Positions 30,939 through 40,081 of a stretch of 64,000 bases of DNA are shown here, in pieces (position 1 is the first letter of the stretch; every line of letters begins with the position of its first letter). The position numbers and the translations under genes were made by a program. This DNA comes from Burkholderia aenigmatica. Its GTDB lineage: Bacteria; Pseudomonadota; Gammaproteobacteria; Burkholderiales; Burkholderiaceae. The DNA is taken from the NCBI RefSeq assembly GCF_902499175.1, contig NZ_CABVQC010000013.1:86638-150637 (forward strand). Direction: 5' to 3'. The notes below the pieces were generated by a model. It saw nothing but the letters and a program-made list of their open reading frames with translations. It was not told the DNA's origin and ran no database searches.

Positions 30939-31607
30939 TCAGGACGCCTTGGCGGCCTTCTCCGGCTTCTCCGCCTTCTGCACCCGGCGTTCGGCCCATT
31001 CGACGATCGGCCGCCACTGTTCGAGATCCTTCTCGACCCGACTCTTCGCGACGTCCCACAGCGTGAGGCCATGCGCGGCGATCTGCACGTAGTTCTGCGT
31101 GTCGCGCACGTAGCCGAGCACCGGCAGGCCGAGCCCTTCGACGAACCGGTGAAGCTGGTCGGACGAGCGCGTGCGCGCATCGACCCGCATCCCGACGATC
31201 CCGACCTCGACGCTGCCCTTGCGCACGGCCTTTTCGCCGGCGAGGCGCTCCAGAAACTGTTGCGTGGCCAGAATATCGAACATCGACGGCTGCAGCGGCA
31301 CGATCACCCTGTCAGCCAGTTGCAGCGCGACGTTGAGCCGGTTGCCGTGCAGGCCGGCCGGCGTGTCGATCACCGCATATTCGAGGCCGCGCGGAGGCTT
31401 CGTCGGCGCGTCCGGATCGAGCTCCCATGCCTCGATCGCCGGCAATCCGGCCGGCCGCAGGTCGAGCCACGCATGTGCGGACTGCTGCCGGTCGAGATCG
31501 GCGAGCGCGACCCATGCGCCCTGCGCCGCGAAATAGCCGGCAAGATTGGTGGACAGCGTGCTCTTCCCCACGCCGCCCTTCGGATTCGCCACCACGATCA
31601 CCGTCAT
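30939..31607 (-). CDS. orphan ParA/MinD-family ATPase
   Basis: 222 residues. The deviant Walker A motif is NPKGGVGKSTLSTNL, the switch region is YAVIDTPAGLHG, and VIVPLQPSMFDILATQQF fits ParA-type partition ATPases, which move or position cargo on the nucleoid. The C-terminal ~20 residues are Lys/Glu/Ala rich. There is no parB next to it, and it is too small and lacks the amphipathic tail of MinD. A free-standing ParA may position a protein complex or plasmid-derived cargo; the cargo is unknown. GGGGGAA precedes the ATG. Confidence 0.85.
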   Translation of the reverse strand: MTVIVVANPKGGVGKSTLSTNLAGYFAAQGAWVALADLDRQQSAHAWLDLRPAGLPAIEAWELDPDAPTKPPRGLEYAVIDTPAGLHGNRLNVALQLADRVIVPLQPSMFDILATQQFLERLAGEKAVRKGSVEVGIVGMRVDARTRSSDQLHRFVEGLGLPVLGYVRDTQNYVQIAAHGLTLWDVAKSRVEKDLEQWRPIVEWAERRVQKAEKPEKAAKAS

Positions 31608-31744
31608 GAATTCCCCCGAAAAAGCCGCGCGGCGCCCAGCCGCATGGCTGGCGCCGCTCGATTGCGGATACAGGGAGCGATGATATCGGCAAACGGGGTG
31701 TCACCGGAACGGGTTGCGCCGCACCATGCCGGCTTACCGACTCC

Positions 31745-32158
31745 TTACACACGCTGAACCGCGGCCTCGCGTGCGCCGAGCGCGAACGCGCCGCCGCCCA
31801 GCAGCGCCTGCACGGCGAGCGTGACGGCCCAGAACGCCGGATATTCCCAACCGCCGTTCGGTGACGCGAAGCTCCAGCCGTTCGGCAGATGCGCGGCGGT
31901 CGCGCCGAGCATGAACGGCAGCAGCACGAGCGCGGCGACGCGCACCCGGAAGCCCGCGAGCAGCGCCAGGCCGCCGGCCAGTTCGACGAACGTCGTCAGG
32001 TACGCGAGCCAGCCCGGCAGGCCGATCGACGCAAAGAACTGCGCGGTGCCGGGCAGCGTGAAGACGAACACCTTCTGCGCGACGTGCGCGAGGTACAGCA
32101 CGCCGAGCGCGACGCGCAGCAGGGTCGCGGCGAAATCGTTGAGGCGATTGGGGTTCAT
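31745..32158 (-). CDS. DoxX family membrane protein
   Basis: 137 residues from MNPNRLND, with AAGGAA 7 bases upstream. Four hydrophobic helices are visible (LLRVALGVLYLAHV, YLTTFVELAGGLALL, ALVLLPFMLGATAAH, FWAVTLAVQALLGGG), typical of DoxX/YphA-like proteins. Members act in quinone or thiol redox contexts in various bacteria, but most are uncharacterised. Upstream on its strand is an A/T-rich promoter with the palindrome ATTCGAAT at 32199-32206. Confidence 0.85.
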   Translation of the reverse strand: MNPNRLNDFAATLLRVALGVLYLAHVAQKVFVFTLPGTAQFFASIGLPGWLAYLTTFVELAGGLALLAGFRVRVAALVLLPFMLGATAAHLPNGWSFASPNGGWEYPAFWAVTLAVQALLGGGAFALGAREAAVQRV

Positions 32159-32270
32159 GGCGAATTCCTTCGTGAGTGGTGTGAATGGATTGCACTCTAT
32201 TCGAATCAATTCGACCGATAAACGCGCCAATTCGCTTTAACTGATTCCTTTATGGAGTTAATCGGGACGT

Positions 32271-32297
32271 AAAAAGGGGCATGACCGATCATGCCCC
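32271..32297 (-). terminator. terminator of the 48-residue peptide gene
   Basis: Stem GGGGCATGA/TCATGCCCC (32276-32284 with 32289-32297). On the minus strand it is followed by five T's, 11 bases after the small gene's stop. Confidence 0.8.
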
Positions 32298-32307
32298 GCA
32301 CCATGCA

Positions 32308-32454
32308 TCAGTAACCGTAACCGCTCTTCCCTTGTGTGGCGTCGCCGGAACCGGACTGGCTACCGCTTGATCCGTACGAATCGCACGCATGCGCAACCGC
32401 CGACACGCCCAGCAACGCCGCGAGCAGCACGCTCCACCACCATCGAGCCTTCAT
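32308..32454 (-). CDS. small secreted peptide (48 aa), uncharacterised
   Basis: 48 residues with a very strong ribosome site (GGAGGAG) before the ATG. The N-terminus MKARWWWSVLLAALLGVSAVAHA is a clear signal peptide. Cleavage after AHA would leave a mature peptide of ~25 residues starting CDSYGSSGSQSG, rich in Ser, Gly and Tyr and ending GYGY. The Cys could be lipidated, but AHAC is not a good lipobox. Its own terminator follows. It starts 81 bases downstream of the cobQ stop on the same strand. I do not recognise the family. Confidence 0.75.
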   Translation of the reverse strand: MKARWWWSVLLAALLGVSAVAHACDSYGSSGSQSGSGDATQGKSGYGY

Positions 32455-32535
32455 CGCGCACTCCTCCAGGCGGACATCCGCCCTCCTCTGTTGTATGCGA
32501 TCAGGCGGAAAAAGCGAGGGCTGGCAGCCGGCACG

Positions 32536-34038
32536 TCAACGAAATTCGGCGTACAGCGCGTCGAGGTCGAGATGGTCGGCGAACGTGTCGGCCAGCCGCT
32601 CGAGCGACGCCTCGCGCAGCGCCGGATAGTCGATCCGTTCCGCGCCGTCGAGCCCGGCCCACGCGAGCAGCGCCGTGCAGGCGTCGGGCGAGTCGAACAG
32701 CCCGTGCACATAGGTCGAGAGGATCTGCCCGTCGGCGGAAACCGCGCCGTCCGGGCGTGCCCCGTCCTGCGCGGCATCGGCTGCCAGCGCCAGCGCGGGC
32801 GACGCGAGCGCGGGCCCGTGCGTGTCGCCCATGTGGATCTCGTAGCCGCGCACGGCGGCCCCGCCCGTCAGCGCGAGATGCCCCGTGACGTTCTTCAGCG
32901 TCTTGTCGGACTGCAGCGTCGTGTCGAAATCGAGCAGTCCGAGCCCCGGCACGCTGCCGGGCGCACCTTCGAGGCCGAGCGGATCGCCGAGCGTGCGGCC
33001 GAGCATCTGCATCCCGCCGCAGATGCCGATCACCTTGCCGCCGTAGCGCAGATGGCGACGGATCAGCGTGTCCCAGCCTGCGTCGCGCAACCATGCGAGA
33101 TCGCGCTGCACGCTCTTCGAACCGGGCAGGATCAGCAGGTCGGCATCCGGCACGGGGCCGCTCTTCCAGTACGTGAATTCGACCTGCGGATGCGCGCGCA
33201 GCGGATCGAAATCGGTGTGGTTGCTGATGCGCGGCAGCGCCGGCACGACCACGCGCAGCACGCCGGCGTCACCCCGTGCGGCGGCGCTGCGCGCCTGCGC
33301 GGGCAGCATGTCCTCGGCGTCGAGCAGCAGGCCGTGCAGGTACGGCAGCACGCCGAACACGGGCTTGCCCGTCTGCGCGCGCAGCCAGTCGAGCCCCGGT
33401 TCGAGCAGCTTGAAATCGCCGCGGAAGCGGTTGATCACGAAGCCGCGCACGCGTGCGCGCTCGCTGTCGGACAGGCACGCGAGCGTACCGACCAGGTGCG
33501 CGAACACGCCGCCACGGTCGATGTCGGCGACGAGCACGACCGGGCAGTCGACCCGTTCGGCAAAACCCATGTTCGCGATGTCGCCGGCGCGCAGGTTGAT
33601 CTCCGCCGGGCTGCCGGCGCCCTCGACGATCACCGTGTCGTAGCCGGCGCGCAGCCGCGCGTACGACTCGAGCACTGCATCGAACGCGACCGGCTTGTAG
33701 TCGTGATACGCGCGCGCATTGAGGTTCATGCGCGCCTTGCCGTGGATGATCACCTGCGCGCCGCGATCGCTCGTCGGCTTCAGCAGCACGGGGTTGAAAT
33801 CCGTATGCGGCGCGACGCCCGCGGCCAGTGCCTGCAGCGCCTGCGCGCGGCCGATCTCGCCGCCGTCGGCCGTCACCGCGCTGTTGAGCGCCATGTTCTG
33901 CGGCTTGAACGGCGCAACGCGCGCGCCGGCCCGGCGCGCCAGCCGGCACAGACCCGCGACGAGCGTGCTCTTGCCCGCGTCGGAAGTCGTGCCCTGGATC
34001 ATCAGCGTACCGCGCGGCCGCGGCTCGGGTGCATTCAT
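32536..34038 (-). CDS. cobQ: cobyric acid synthase (glutamine-hydrolysing)
   Basis: 500 residues from [10 protein letters not shown]. Amidates four side chains of adenosylcobyrinic acid a,c-diamide with glutamine and ATP. The N-terminal BioD-like P-loop domain has [13 protein letters not shown] and [11 protein letters not shown]; the C-terminal class I-like amidotransferase domain has the nucleophile Cys in [13 protein letters not shown] and the His in STYVHGLFD. Divergent from cobU, with 74 bases between; too short for another riboswitch. Confidence 0.96.
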   Translation of the reverse strand: MNAPEPRPRGTLMIQGTTSDAGKSTLVAGLCRLARRAGARVAPFKPQNMALNSAVTADGGEIGRAQALQALAAGVAPHTDFNPVLLKPTSDRGAQVIIHGKARMNLNARAYHDYKPVAFDAVLESYARLRAGYDTVIVEGAGSPAEINLRAGDIANMGFAERVDCPVVLVADIDRGGVFAHLVGTLACLSDSERARVRGFVINRFRGDFKLLEPGLDWLRAQTGKPVFGVLPYLHGLLLDAEDMLPAQARSAAARGDAGVLRVVVPALPRISNHTDFDPLRAHPQVEFTYWKSGPVPDADLLILPGSKSVQRDLAWLRDAGWDTLIRRHLRYGGKVIGICGGMQMLGRTLGDPLGLEGAPGSVPGLGLLDFDTTLQSDKTLKNVTGHLALTGGAAVRGYEIHMGDTHGPALASPALALAADAAQDGARPDGAVSADGQILSTYVHGLFDSPDACTALLAWAGLDGAERIDYPALREASLERLADTFADHLDLDALYAEFR

Positions 34039-34112
34039 CGTGTCAAGCTCGTCGCGAAGCAAAGGCCGCATTATCGCCCGCACCGGCATGCCCGCGCCGT
34101 TACAATCACGCG

Positions 34113-34667
34113 ATGATTCCGCACGACCTCACCTTCGTCCTCGGCGGCGCACGCTCGGGCAAGAGCGCGCACGCCGAGCGGCTCGCCGCCGACAGCGGCC
34201 GTCCCGTCACGTACATCGCGACCGCGACCGCCGCCGATGCCGAATTCGCGCAGCGCATCGCGCACCATCGCGCGCGCCGGCCGGCCGAATGGGGGTTCGC
34301 CGATGCGCCGGTCGACCTCGCCGGCACGCTCGCGCGGCTCGACGATCCGCACGCATGCCTGCTCGTCGATTGCCTGACGCTGTGGCTCACGAACCTGCTG
34401 TGCCCGGCCGACGGCGAACCGCTCGACGATACGCAGTACGCGGCGCAGGTCGACCGGCTCGAGCACGCATTGCGCGGTGCGCGCGCGAAGGTAATCGTGG
34501 TCAGCAACGAGATCGGGCTCGGCGTCGTGCCGCTCGGGTCGGTCACGCGCCGCTACGTCGACGAACTCGGGCGCCTGAACCAGCGCGTCGCCGCGCTCGC
34601 GACGCACGTGACGCTGCTCGTCGCCGGGCTGCCGCTCGACCTCAAGGCGGGAGCGCCGTCATGCTGA
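34113..34667 (+). CDS. cobU: adenosylcobinamide kinase / guanylyltransferase
   Basis: 184 residues. Phosphorylates adenosylcobinamide and then transfers GMP to give AdoCbi-GDP. The P-loop is [14 protein letters not shown]; the guanylylated His is in [25 protein letters not shown] and [11 protein letters not shown] are family blocks. TACAAT at 34101-34106 would put transcription initiation almost at the ATG, so the message may be nearly leaderless. Overlaps cbiB by 7 bases. Also called cobP. Confidence 0.95.
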   Translation: MIPHDLTFVLGGARSGKSAHAERLAADSGRPVTYIATATAADAEFAQRIAHHRARRPAEWGFADAPVDLAGTLARLDDPHACLLVDCLTLWLTNLLCPADGEPLDDTQYAAQVDRLEHALRGARAKVIVVSNEIGLGVVPLGSVTRRYVDELGRLNQRVAALATHVTLLVAGLPLDLKAGAPSC

Positions 34668-35605
34668 TGCTGTCGCTGCCCGTCGTCGCGATGTTCGCCG
34701 TCGCAGCCGCGATCGTCGACCGCGCGATCGGCGAACCGGCCGGCTGGCACCCGCTCGTCGCGTTCGGCCGCCTCGCCGCACGTATCGAAGGCGCGCTGAA
34801 CACGGGCCGGCGCGGCCGGGTGACCGGCGTCGCCGCGTGGATCGCGGCGGTCGTGCCGCCGGTCGCCATCGCGGCATGGCTCGCAGCCGTGCTGCCGTGG
34901 CCGCTCGCAGCCGCGCTGCACATCGCGCTGCTGTGGTTCGCGCTCGGCGCGAAAAGCCTCGCCGACCACGTTGCACCGATCGCTGCTGCGTTGCTGCGGC
35001 ATGACCTCGGCGCCGCCCGCACGCTGACCGCGCGCATCGTGTCGCGTGATACGAGCGATGCAGACGAAGGCGCGCTGTCGCGCGCGGCCGTCGAATCGGC
35101 GCTGGAGAACGGCAACGACGCGATCTTCGGCGCGCTGTTCTGGTTCGTCATCGCGGGCGGCCCCGGTGCACTGCTGTTCCGGCTCGCGAACACGCTCGAC
35201 GCGATGTGGGGCTACCGCACGCCGCGCTTCCTGACCTTCGGCTGGGCCGCCGCGCGCCTCGACGACGCACTGAACTGGATTCCCGCGCGCCTCACGGCCG
35301 CCAGCTACGCGCTGCTCGGCGACACGGCCTCCGCATGGCGCTGCTGGCGCACGCAGGCGCGCCACTGGGACAGCCCGAACGCGGGCCCGGTGATGGCTGC
35401 CGGCGCCGGCAGCCTGAACGTGCAGCTCGGCGGCCCGGCCGTCTATCACGGCGAGATCGAGGATCGTCCCGCGCTCGGCACCGGCGCAACGGCGACCGCC
35501 ATCCACATCGTCGCCGCGCTGTCGCTCGTCACGCGCACGCTTGCCCTGTGGCTCGCGCTGCTGGTTGCGAGCGGCGCACTCGCCATGGCCACCCATCATG
35601 TCTGA
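34661..35605 (+). CDS. cbiB: adenosylcobinamide-phosphate synthase (CbiB/CobD)
   Basis: 314 residues, an integral inner-membrane protein with several hydrophobic helices (LSLPVVAMFAVAAAIV, AWIAAVVPPVAIAAWLAAVL and others). It attaches aminopropanol phosphate to cobyric acid. Family blocks: GEPAGWHPLVAFGR, SRDTSDADEGALSRAAVES, NDAIFGALFWF, NTLDAMWGYR and SPNAGPVMAAGAG. Overlaps both neighbours, with ATGTCTGA shared with the next gene. Confidence 0.94.
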   Translation: MLMLSLPVVAMFAVAAAIVDRAIGEPAGWHPLVAFGRLAARIEGALNTGRRGRVTGVAAWIAAVVPPVAIAAWLAAVLPWPLAAALHIALLWFALGAKSLADHVAPIAAALLRHDLGAARTLTARIVSRDTSDADEGALSRAAVESALENGNDAIFGALFWFVIAGGPGALLFRLANTLDAMWGYRTPRFLTFGWAAARLDDALNWIPARLTAASYALLGDTASAWRCWRTQARHWDSPNAGPVMAAGAGSLNVQLGGPAVYHGEIEDRPALGTGATATAIHIVAALSLVTRTLALWLALLVASGALAMATHHV

Positions 35606-36617
35606 CATCCTCATCGCGCACGGCGGCAACCTGCACGAAGCCGCACGCCGCCACGGCATTCCGTACGACGCGTGGCTCGACCTGTCGACCGGTATCAATC
35701 CGGTCGGCTATCCGGTACCGCCCGTCCCGGCCGACGCATGGCGCCGGCTGCCCGACGACGGCGACGGCCTCGCGGCCTGCGCCGCCCAGTACTACCACGC
35801 CCCCGATCCCGCCCACGTGCTGCCGGTCGCCGGCAGCCAGGCCGCGATCCGCGCGTTGCCCGCGCTGCTGCCGACCGGCGACGCCGGCGTCGCCACGCTC
35901 GCGTACGGCGAATACGCACCGGCCTTCGCGCGCCACGGCCATCGCGTCGTCACGCTCGACATCGCCGCGGATACGTTGCCTGCGACGCTGCGCCACGTCA
36001 TCGTCGGGAATCCGAATAATCCGACCGCCCAGTTCGTACCGGCCGCGCGCCTGCTCGGCTGGCATGCGCAACTCGCCGCGCGCGGCGGCACGCTGATCGT
36101 CGACGAGGCGTTCGCCGATACGGGCGCGACGCAGTCGCTCGCGCCGCAGGTCGATCGCCCAGGCCTCGTCGTGCTGCGTTCGGTCGGCAAGTTCTACGGG
36201 CTCGCCGGCATCCGCGCCGGCTTCGTGCTCGCGCGCCCCGAACAGATCGTCGCACTGCGCGACATGCTCGGCGCATGGACGGTCGGTGGCCCCGCGCGCC
36301 ACGCGGTCGCCGCGGCGTTCGCCGATCGCGCGTGGCAGGCTGCGGCCCGCGAACGGCTCGCGGCCGACGGCGAGCGGCTGGCCGCGCTGCTGCGCGCATA
36401 CGGCTTCGCGGTTCGCGCGACACCGCTCTTCAGCTGGACCGACGACCCGCGCGCCGCGGCGCTGCATGCGGCACTCGCGGCACGCGGCATCTGGACGCGA
36501 CACTTCCCGGCACCGTCGAGCGTACGCGTCGGCCTGCCGGGCAGCGAAGCGGAATGGCAGCGCCTCGGCGACGCGCTCGCGCACTGCGTGCCGCTGCTGC
36601 AACGGGAATCCGCATGA
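35598..36617 (+). CDS. cobD: L-threonine-O-3-phosphate decarboxylase (cobalamin pathway)
   Basis: 339 residues. PLP-dependent aminotransferase fold; makes aminopropanol phosphate, the side-chain donor used by CbiB. HGGNLHEAARRHG at the N-terminus and the PLP lysine motif RSVGKFYGLAGIRAGF identify the family (CobC in Pseudomonas nomenclature, CobD in Salmonella). NPNNPTAQFV is the substrate-side loop. Its ATG overlaps the end of cbiB; its stop overlaps the btuF start (ATGA). Confidence 0.93.
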   Translation: MSDILIAHGGNLHEAARRHGIPYDAWLDLSTGINPVGYPVPPVPADAWRRLPDDGDGLAACAAQYYHAPDPAHVLPVAGSQAAIRALPALLPTGDAGVATLAYGEYAPAFARHGHRVVTLDIAADTLPATLRHVIVGNPNNPTAQFVPAARLLGWHAQLAARGGTLIVDEAFADTGATQSLAPQVDRPGLVVLRSVGKFYGLAGIRAGFVLARPEQIVALRDMLGAWTVGGPARHAVAAAFADRAWQAAARERLAADGERLAALLRAYGFAVRATPLFSWTDDPRAAALHAALAARGIWTRHFPAPSSVRVGLPGSEAEWQRLGDALAHCVPLLQRESA

Positions 36618-37531
36618 CTCCGCGCATGTTCCGCCGGCTCACACCGGTCGCGATGCTGTCCGCGCTCACCTACGCGTCGTTCGCCCACGCCGATGTCACG
36701 ACGCGCGACGACGCTGGCAATACCGTCACGCTGCCAGCGCCCGCGCAGCGCGTGATCAGCCTCGCGCCGCACGCGACCGAGCTGGTCTACGCGGCCGGCG
36801 GCGGCGCAAAGCTCGTCGGCACCGTCACGTACAGCGACTATCCGCCGGCCGCGCAAGCGATACCGCGCGTCGGCGACAACAAGGCGCTCGACCTCGAGCG
36901 GATCGCCGCGCTGAAGCCCGACCTGATCGTCGTCTGGCGGCACGGCAATGCCGAGCGGCAGACCGACGCGCTGCGCGCGCTGCACATCCCGCTGTTCCTC
37001 AGTGAGCCGAAGCATCTCGACGACGTATCGACGTCGCTGCGCCAGCTCGGCACGCTGCTCGGCACGCAGCCGGTTGCCGATGCGGCCGCGGCCGCCTATA
37101 CGCGCGACATCGCGGCGCTGCGCACGCGTTACGCTGCGCGCGCGCCCGTCACGATGTTCTTCCAGGTCTGGGACCGGCCGCTGATGACGCTCAACGGCAC
37201 GCACCTGATCAACGACGTGATCGAGCTGTGCGGCGGGCGCAACGTGTTCGCATCGCTCAAGCCGCTCGTGCCGACCGTCACCGACGAGGCCGTGCTCGCG
37301 GCGAATCCGGAGGCGATCGTGACGACCAGCGCGGGCACGACGCGCTCCGACGAACCGTTGCCGAGCCTGGCGCGCTGGCGCGCATGGCCCGCACTGACGG
37401 CCGTCGCGCGCAACAACCTGTTTGCGATCGACGGCGATCTGCTGACGCGGCCGTCACTGCGGATCGCGCAGGGCGCGGCCGCGCTGTGCGAGGATCTCGA
37501 TGCCGCGCGTGCGCGGCGGCCGGCGCGCTGA
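36614..37531 (+). CDS. btuF: cobalamin-binding periplasmic protein BtuF
   Basis: 305 residues. The signal peptide ends at YASFAHA. The mature protein has the class III substrate-binding fold: RVISLAPHATELVYAAGGGAKLVGTV, then the RVGDNKALDLERIAALKPDLIV block. It delivers B12 to BtuCD, encoded ~3.5 kb away on the other strand. Last gene of cobU-cbiB-cobD-btuF, coupled by ATGA. Confidence 0.92.
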   Translation: MTPRMFRRLTPVAMLSALTYASFAHADVTTRDDAGNTVTLPAPAQRVISLAPHATELVYAAGGGAKLVGTVTYSDYPPAAQAIPRVGDNKALDLERIAALKPDLIVVWRHGNAERQTDALRALHIPLFLSEPKHLDDVSTSLRQLGTLLGTQPVADAAAAAYTRDIAALRTRYAARAPVTMFFQVWDRPLMTLNGTHLINDVIELCGGRNVFASLKPLVPTVTDEAVLAANPEAIVTTSAGTTRSDEPLPSLARWRAWPALTAVARNNLFAIDGDLLTRPSLRIAQGAAALCEDLDAARARRPAR

Positions 37532-37638
37532 TTTCCGGTGCCTTGCGCGCTCATCGCGCACCTGCGCCCGATGTGACCGCTATCTGAGGAGACCGATTGA
37601 TCGCGCGCCGCGCCGTTCACACGCAGACGCCCGCGCGC

Positions 37639-38223
37639 CTATTCGTCCCAGTGCACCACTTCCCACGTCCGCGCGGCGGCATCCGCGCGCAGCCAGACGA
37701 CACCCGCTGTCGGCACTGGCCGCGACAACAGCGTGTCGAGCGGCACGCACAGCACATGCGATGCGAATGCGCGGATCACGCCCGCATGCGTCACCACCCA
37801 TTGCGGGCCATCGCACTGCGCAACCGCATCGGCCCGCCGTGCCACGCGCGCGGCGAACTGCGCAACGCTTTCACCGCCATGCGCACACGCATGCATCAGG
37901 TCGGCCGCCCACGCGTCGAGCGCCGCGCGATCGATATCGTCCCAGCGTCGCATTTCCCACGCGCCGAAATCCATTTCCTGCCAGTCCGCATCGCATCGCA
38001 GCGGCACGTCGCATGCCTGCGCGAGCCGTTCGGCAACCGACGCGCAGCGCGTCAGCGGACTCGTCCAGACCTGTTCGGGAAACGGCGCGCAGAGTGCCGA
38101 CAGATGCGCGCGCACGGCCTGCGCGCCGACGTCGGCCGGTACGGCGAGCGGCACGTCGCTGCGTCCGTAGCAGATGCCCGGCTCGACGCCGACGGCCGGA
38201 TGACGGATCAGGACGACGTCCAT
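37639..38223 (-). CDS. cobC: histidine phosphatase, probable alpha-ribazole phosphatase
   Basis: 194 residues. The histidine-phosphatase RHG-type motif here is LIRHPAV, followed by GICYGRSDVPL, TSPLTRC, the acidic EMDFGAWE and the second catalytic His in VVTHAGVIRAF. By family and position it removes phosphate from alpha-ribazole-5'-phosphate (or adenosylcobalamin phosphate) in nucleotide-loop assembly. Overlaps the cobS end by 16 bases. Confidence 0.9.
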   Translation of the reverse strand: MDVVLIRHPAVGVEPGICYGRSDVPLAVPADVGAQAVRAHLSALCAPFPEQVWTSPLTRCASVAERLAQACDVPLRCDADWQEMDFGAWEMRRWDDIDRAALDAWAADLMHACAHGGESVAQFAARVARRADAVAQCDGPQWVVTHAGVIRAFASHVLCVPLDTLLSRPVPTAGVVWLRADAAARTWEVVHWDE

Positions 38224-38960
38224 CCGAGCACCACGAGATAGATCGCCAGTTCGCACAGTTGCTGCGCGAAGCCGAGACAGTCGCCCGTATAGCCGCCGAT
38301 CCGATTCACGAAATAGCGGGCGGCCCACGCGCGCACGAGCATGAGCACGACGCATGCGACGACTCCCATGCGCCAGTCGGGCCAGAACAGCCAGGGCAAG
38401 CCGAATAGCGCCGCGACGCACGCCGCGCGTGCGCCCATCCGTTGCGCGACCGGTTTCGCCTTGCCTTCGGGCCGCACGTAGTCGAGCGTCATCAGCAAGC
38501 TCACGGCCGCCGCGCGGCTCGCCGCGTGCGCCGCGATCATCGTCCATGCGGCACGCAACGGCAGCATCGATGCAAGCGCCTGCCATTTCAGGCCGAGCGA
38601 GATCACGAGCGCGACCGCGCCGAACGTGCCGATCCGCGAGTCGTGCATGATGCGCAGCACGTCGTCGCGCGTATAGCCGCCGCCGAACGCATCGCAGCTG
38701 TCGGCCAGGCCATCCTCGTGAAAGGCGCCCGTTGCGAGCAGCGTCGCGGCCATCGACAGCCCGACCGCGATCGACGGGGGCAGCACACGCAGCGCGACGA
38801 GATAGACGAGCGCGCCCCACGCGCCGACACATGCGCCGACGAGCGGAAAATAACGCGCGGCCTGATCGAGATCGCCGGCCGCATAACCGATCGAGCGCGG
38901 CACGGGCACGCGCGTGAAATAGCCGAGCGCGACGAAGAAGTAGCGCAGTTCGGCCCGCAC
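38208..38960 (-). CDS. cobS: adenosylcobinamide-GDP ribazoletransferase
   Basis: 250 residues from a GTG just before AELRYFFVALGYFTRVPVP, where family similarity starts; a GTG at 38984, overlapping the cobT end, would add 8 residues. Neither start has a ribosome site, so coupling to cobT is likely. Membrane protein with several helices. Its motif GAFHEDGLADSCDAFGGGY is the signature of CobS, which joins alpha-ribazole to AdoCbi-GDP in the inner membrane. Confidence 0.92.
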   Translation of the reverse strand: MRAELRYFFVALGYFTRVPVPRSIGYAAGDLDQAARYFPLVGACVGAWGALVYLVALRVLPPSIAVGLSMAATLLATGAFHEDGLADSCDAFGGGYTRDDVLRIMHDSRIGTFGAVALVISLGLKWQALASMLPLRAAWTMIAAHAASRAAAVSLLMTLDYVRPEGKAKPVAQRMGARAACVAALFGLPWLFWPDWRMGVVACVVLMLVRAWAARYFVNRIGGYTGDCLGFAQQLCELAIYLVVLGWTSS

Positions 38961-38973
38961 GCCACGCGCGCGA

Positions 38974-40029
38974 TCAGGCGTCACGATTGTCGACGCCGGC
39001 GGATTCGAAGCTCGCCATTTCGGTGAGGAACGCAGCCGCCGCACGCACGAGCGGCAGCGCGAGCGCCGCGCCGGTGCCTTCGCCGAGCCGCAGGTCGAGC
39101 GCGAGCAGCGGCTTCGCGCCGAAATGCTCGAGCATGCGCCGGTGCCCGGCCTCGTGCGACGTATGCGAAAACACGCAGTAATCGCGTACGCCGGGCACGA
39201 TGCGCTCGGCGACGAGCAGCGCAGCCGTCGCGATGAAGCCGTCGACGAGGATCGTCATCCGCTCGCTCGCGGCCGCGAGATACGCGCCCGTCATCATCGC
39301 GATCTCGAAGCCGCCGAACGTCGCGAGCACGTCGAGCGGCGCAATCGCGTGCGAGTGCTTGACGAGCGCACGGCCGAGCACCGCGCGCTTGTGCGCGAGG
39401 CCCTGGTCGTCGAGGCCCGTGCCGCGCCCGACGCAGGCATCGATCGGCACGCTGAGCAGGCGGCTCATCAGGCATGCGGCCGACGACGTGTTCGCGATCC
39501 CCATCTCGCCGAAGCCGATCACGTTCGTGCCGAGCGACGCATGCAGGCGCACGCGCGCCGCGCCGGCCGTGATCGCCGTCATCGCCTCGTCGCGCGTCAT
39601 CGCTGGCTCCGCCGCGAAGTTGCGTGTGCCGCGCGCGACCGGCAGCGACACCAGCCGGTCGGACAGCGGCAGCGTCGACGCGACGCCCGCATCGACGATC
39701 TCGAGCGCGCTCTGCACGGCGCCCGAGAACGCGTTGATTGCCGCGCCGCCGGCGAGGAAATTCGCGACCATCTGGGCGGTCACCGCTTGCGGATAAGGAC
39801 TCACGCCCTCGGCGGCAATCCCGTGATCGCCGGCAAACACGATCATCACGGGACGCTGCACGACCGGCCGCTCGGTGTGCTGGATCAGGCCGATCTGCAG
39901 CGCGATCGCCTCGAGCTGGCCGAGGCTGCCGGGCGGCTTGGTCTTGTGGTCGATCACGTGCTGCAGGCGCTTGCGCAGCGCGTCGTCGAGCGGCGCAATC
40001 GCGGGCGGGAAGTGGGTCGGGGTCGTCAT
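38974..40029 (-). CDS. cobT: nicotinate-nucleotide--dimethylbenzimidazole phosphoribosyltransferase
   Basis: 351 residues. Makes alpha-ribazole phosphate from dimethylbenzimidazole and nicotinate mononucleotide. HKTKPPGSLGQLEAIA, FAGDHGIAAEGVSPYPQAVT, GFGEMGIANTSSAA, and RLGEGTGAALALPLVRAA with the catalytic Glu are all family motifs. Starts at MTTPTHFPP, the first Met before conserved sequence. Confidence 0.96.
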   Translation of the reverse strand: MTTPTHFPPAIAPLDDALRKRLQHVIDHKTKPPGSLGQLEAIALQIGLIQHTERPVVQRPVMIVFAGDHGIAAEGVSPYPQAVTAQMVANFLAGGAAINAFSGAVQSALEIVDAGVASTLPLSDRLVSLPVARGTRNFAAEPAMTRDEAMTAITAGAARVRLHASLGTNVIGFGEMGIANTSSAACLMSRLLSVPIDACVGRGTGLDDQGLAHKRAVLGRALVKHSHAIAPLDVLATFGGFEIAMMTGAYLAAASERMTILVDGFIATAALLVAERIVPGVRDYCVFSHTSHEAGHRRMLEHFGAKPLLALDLRLGEGTGAALALPLVRAAAAFLTEMASFESAGVDNRDA

Positions 40030-40081
40030 CGAAAAGCCGTGTCGTTGGCGCGGTATGCGCCGCGCATCGGAAAAGGAAAGG

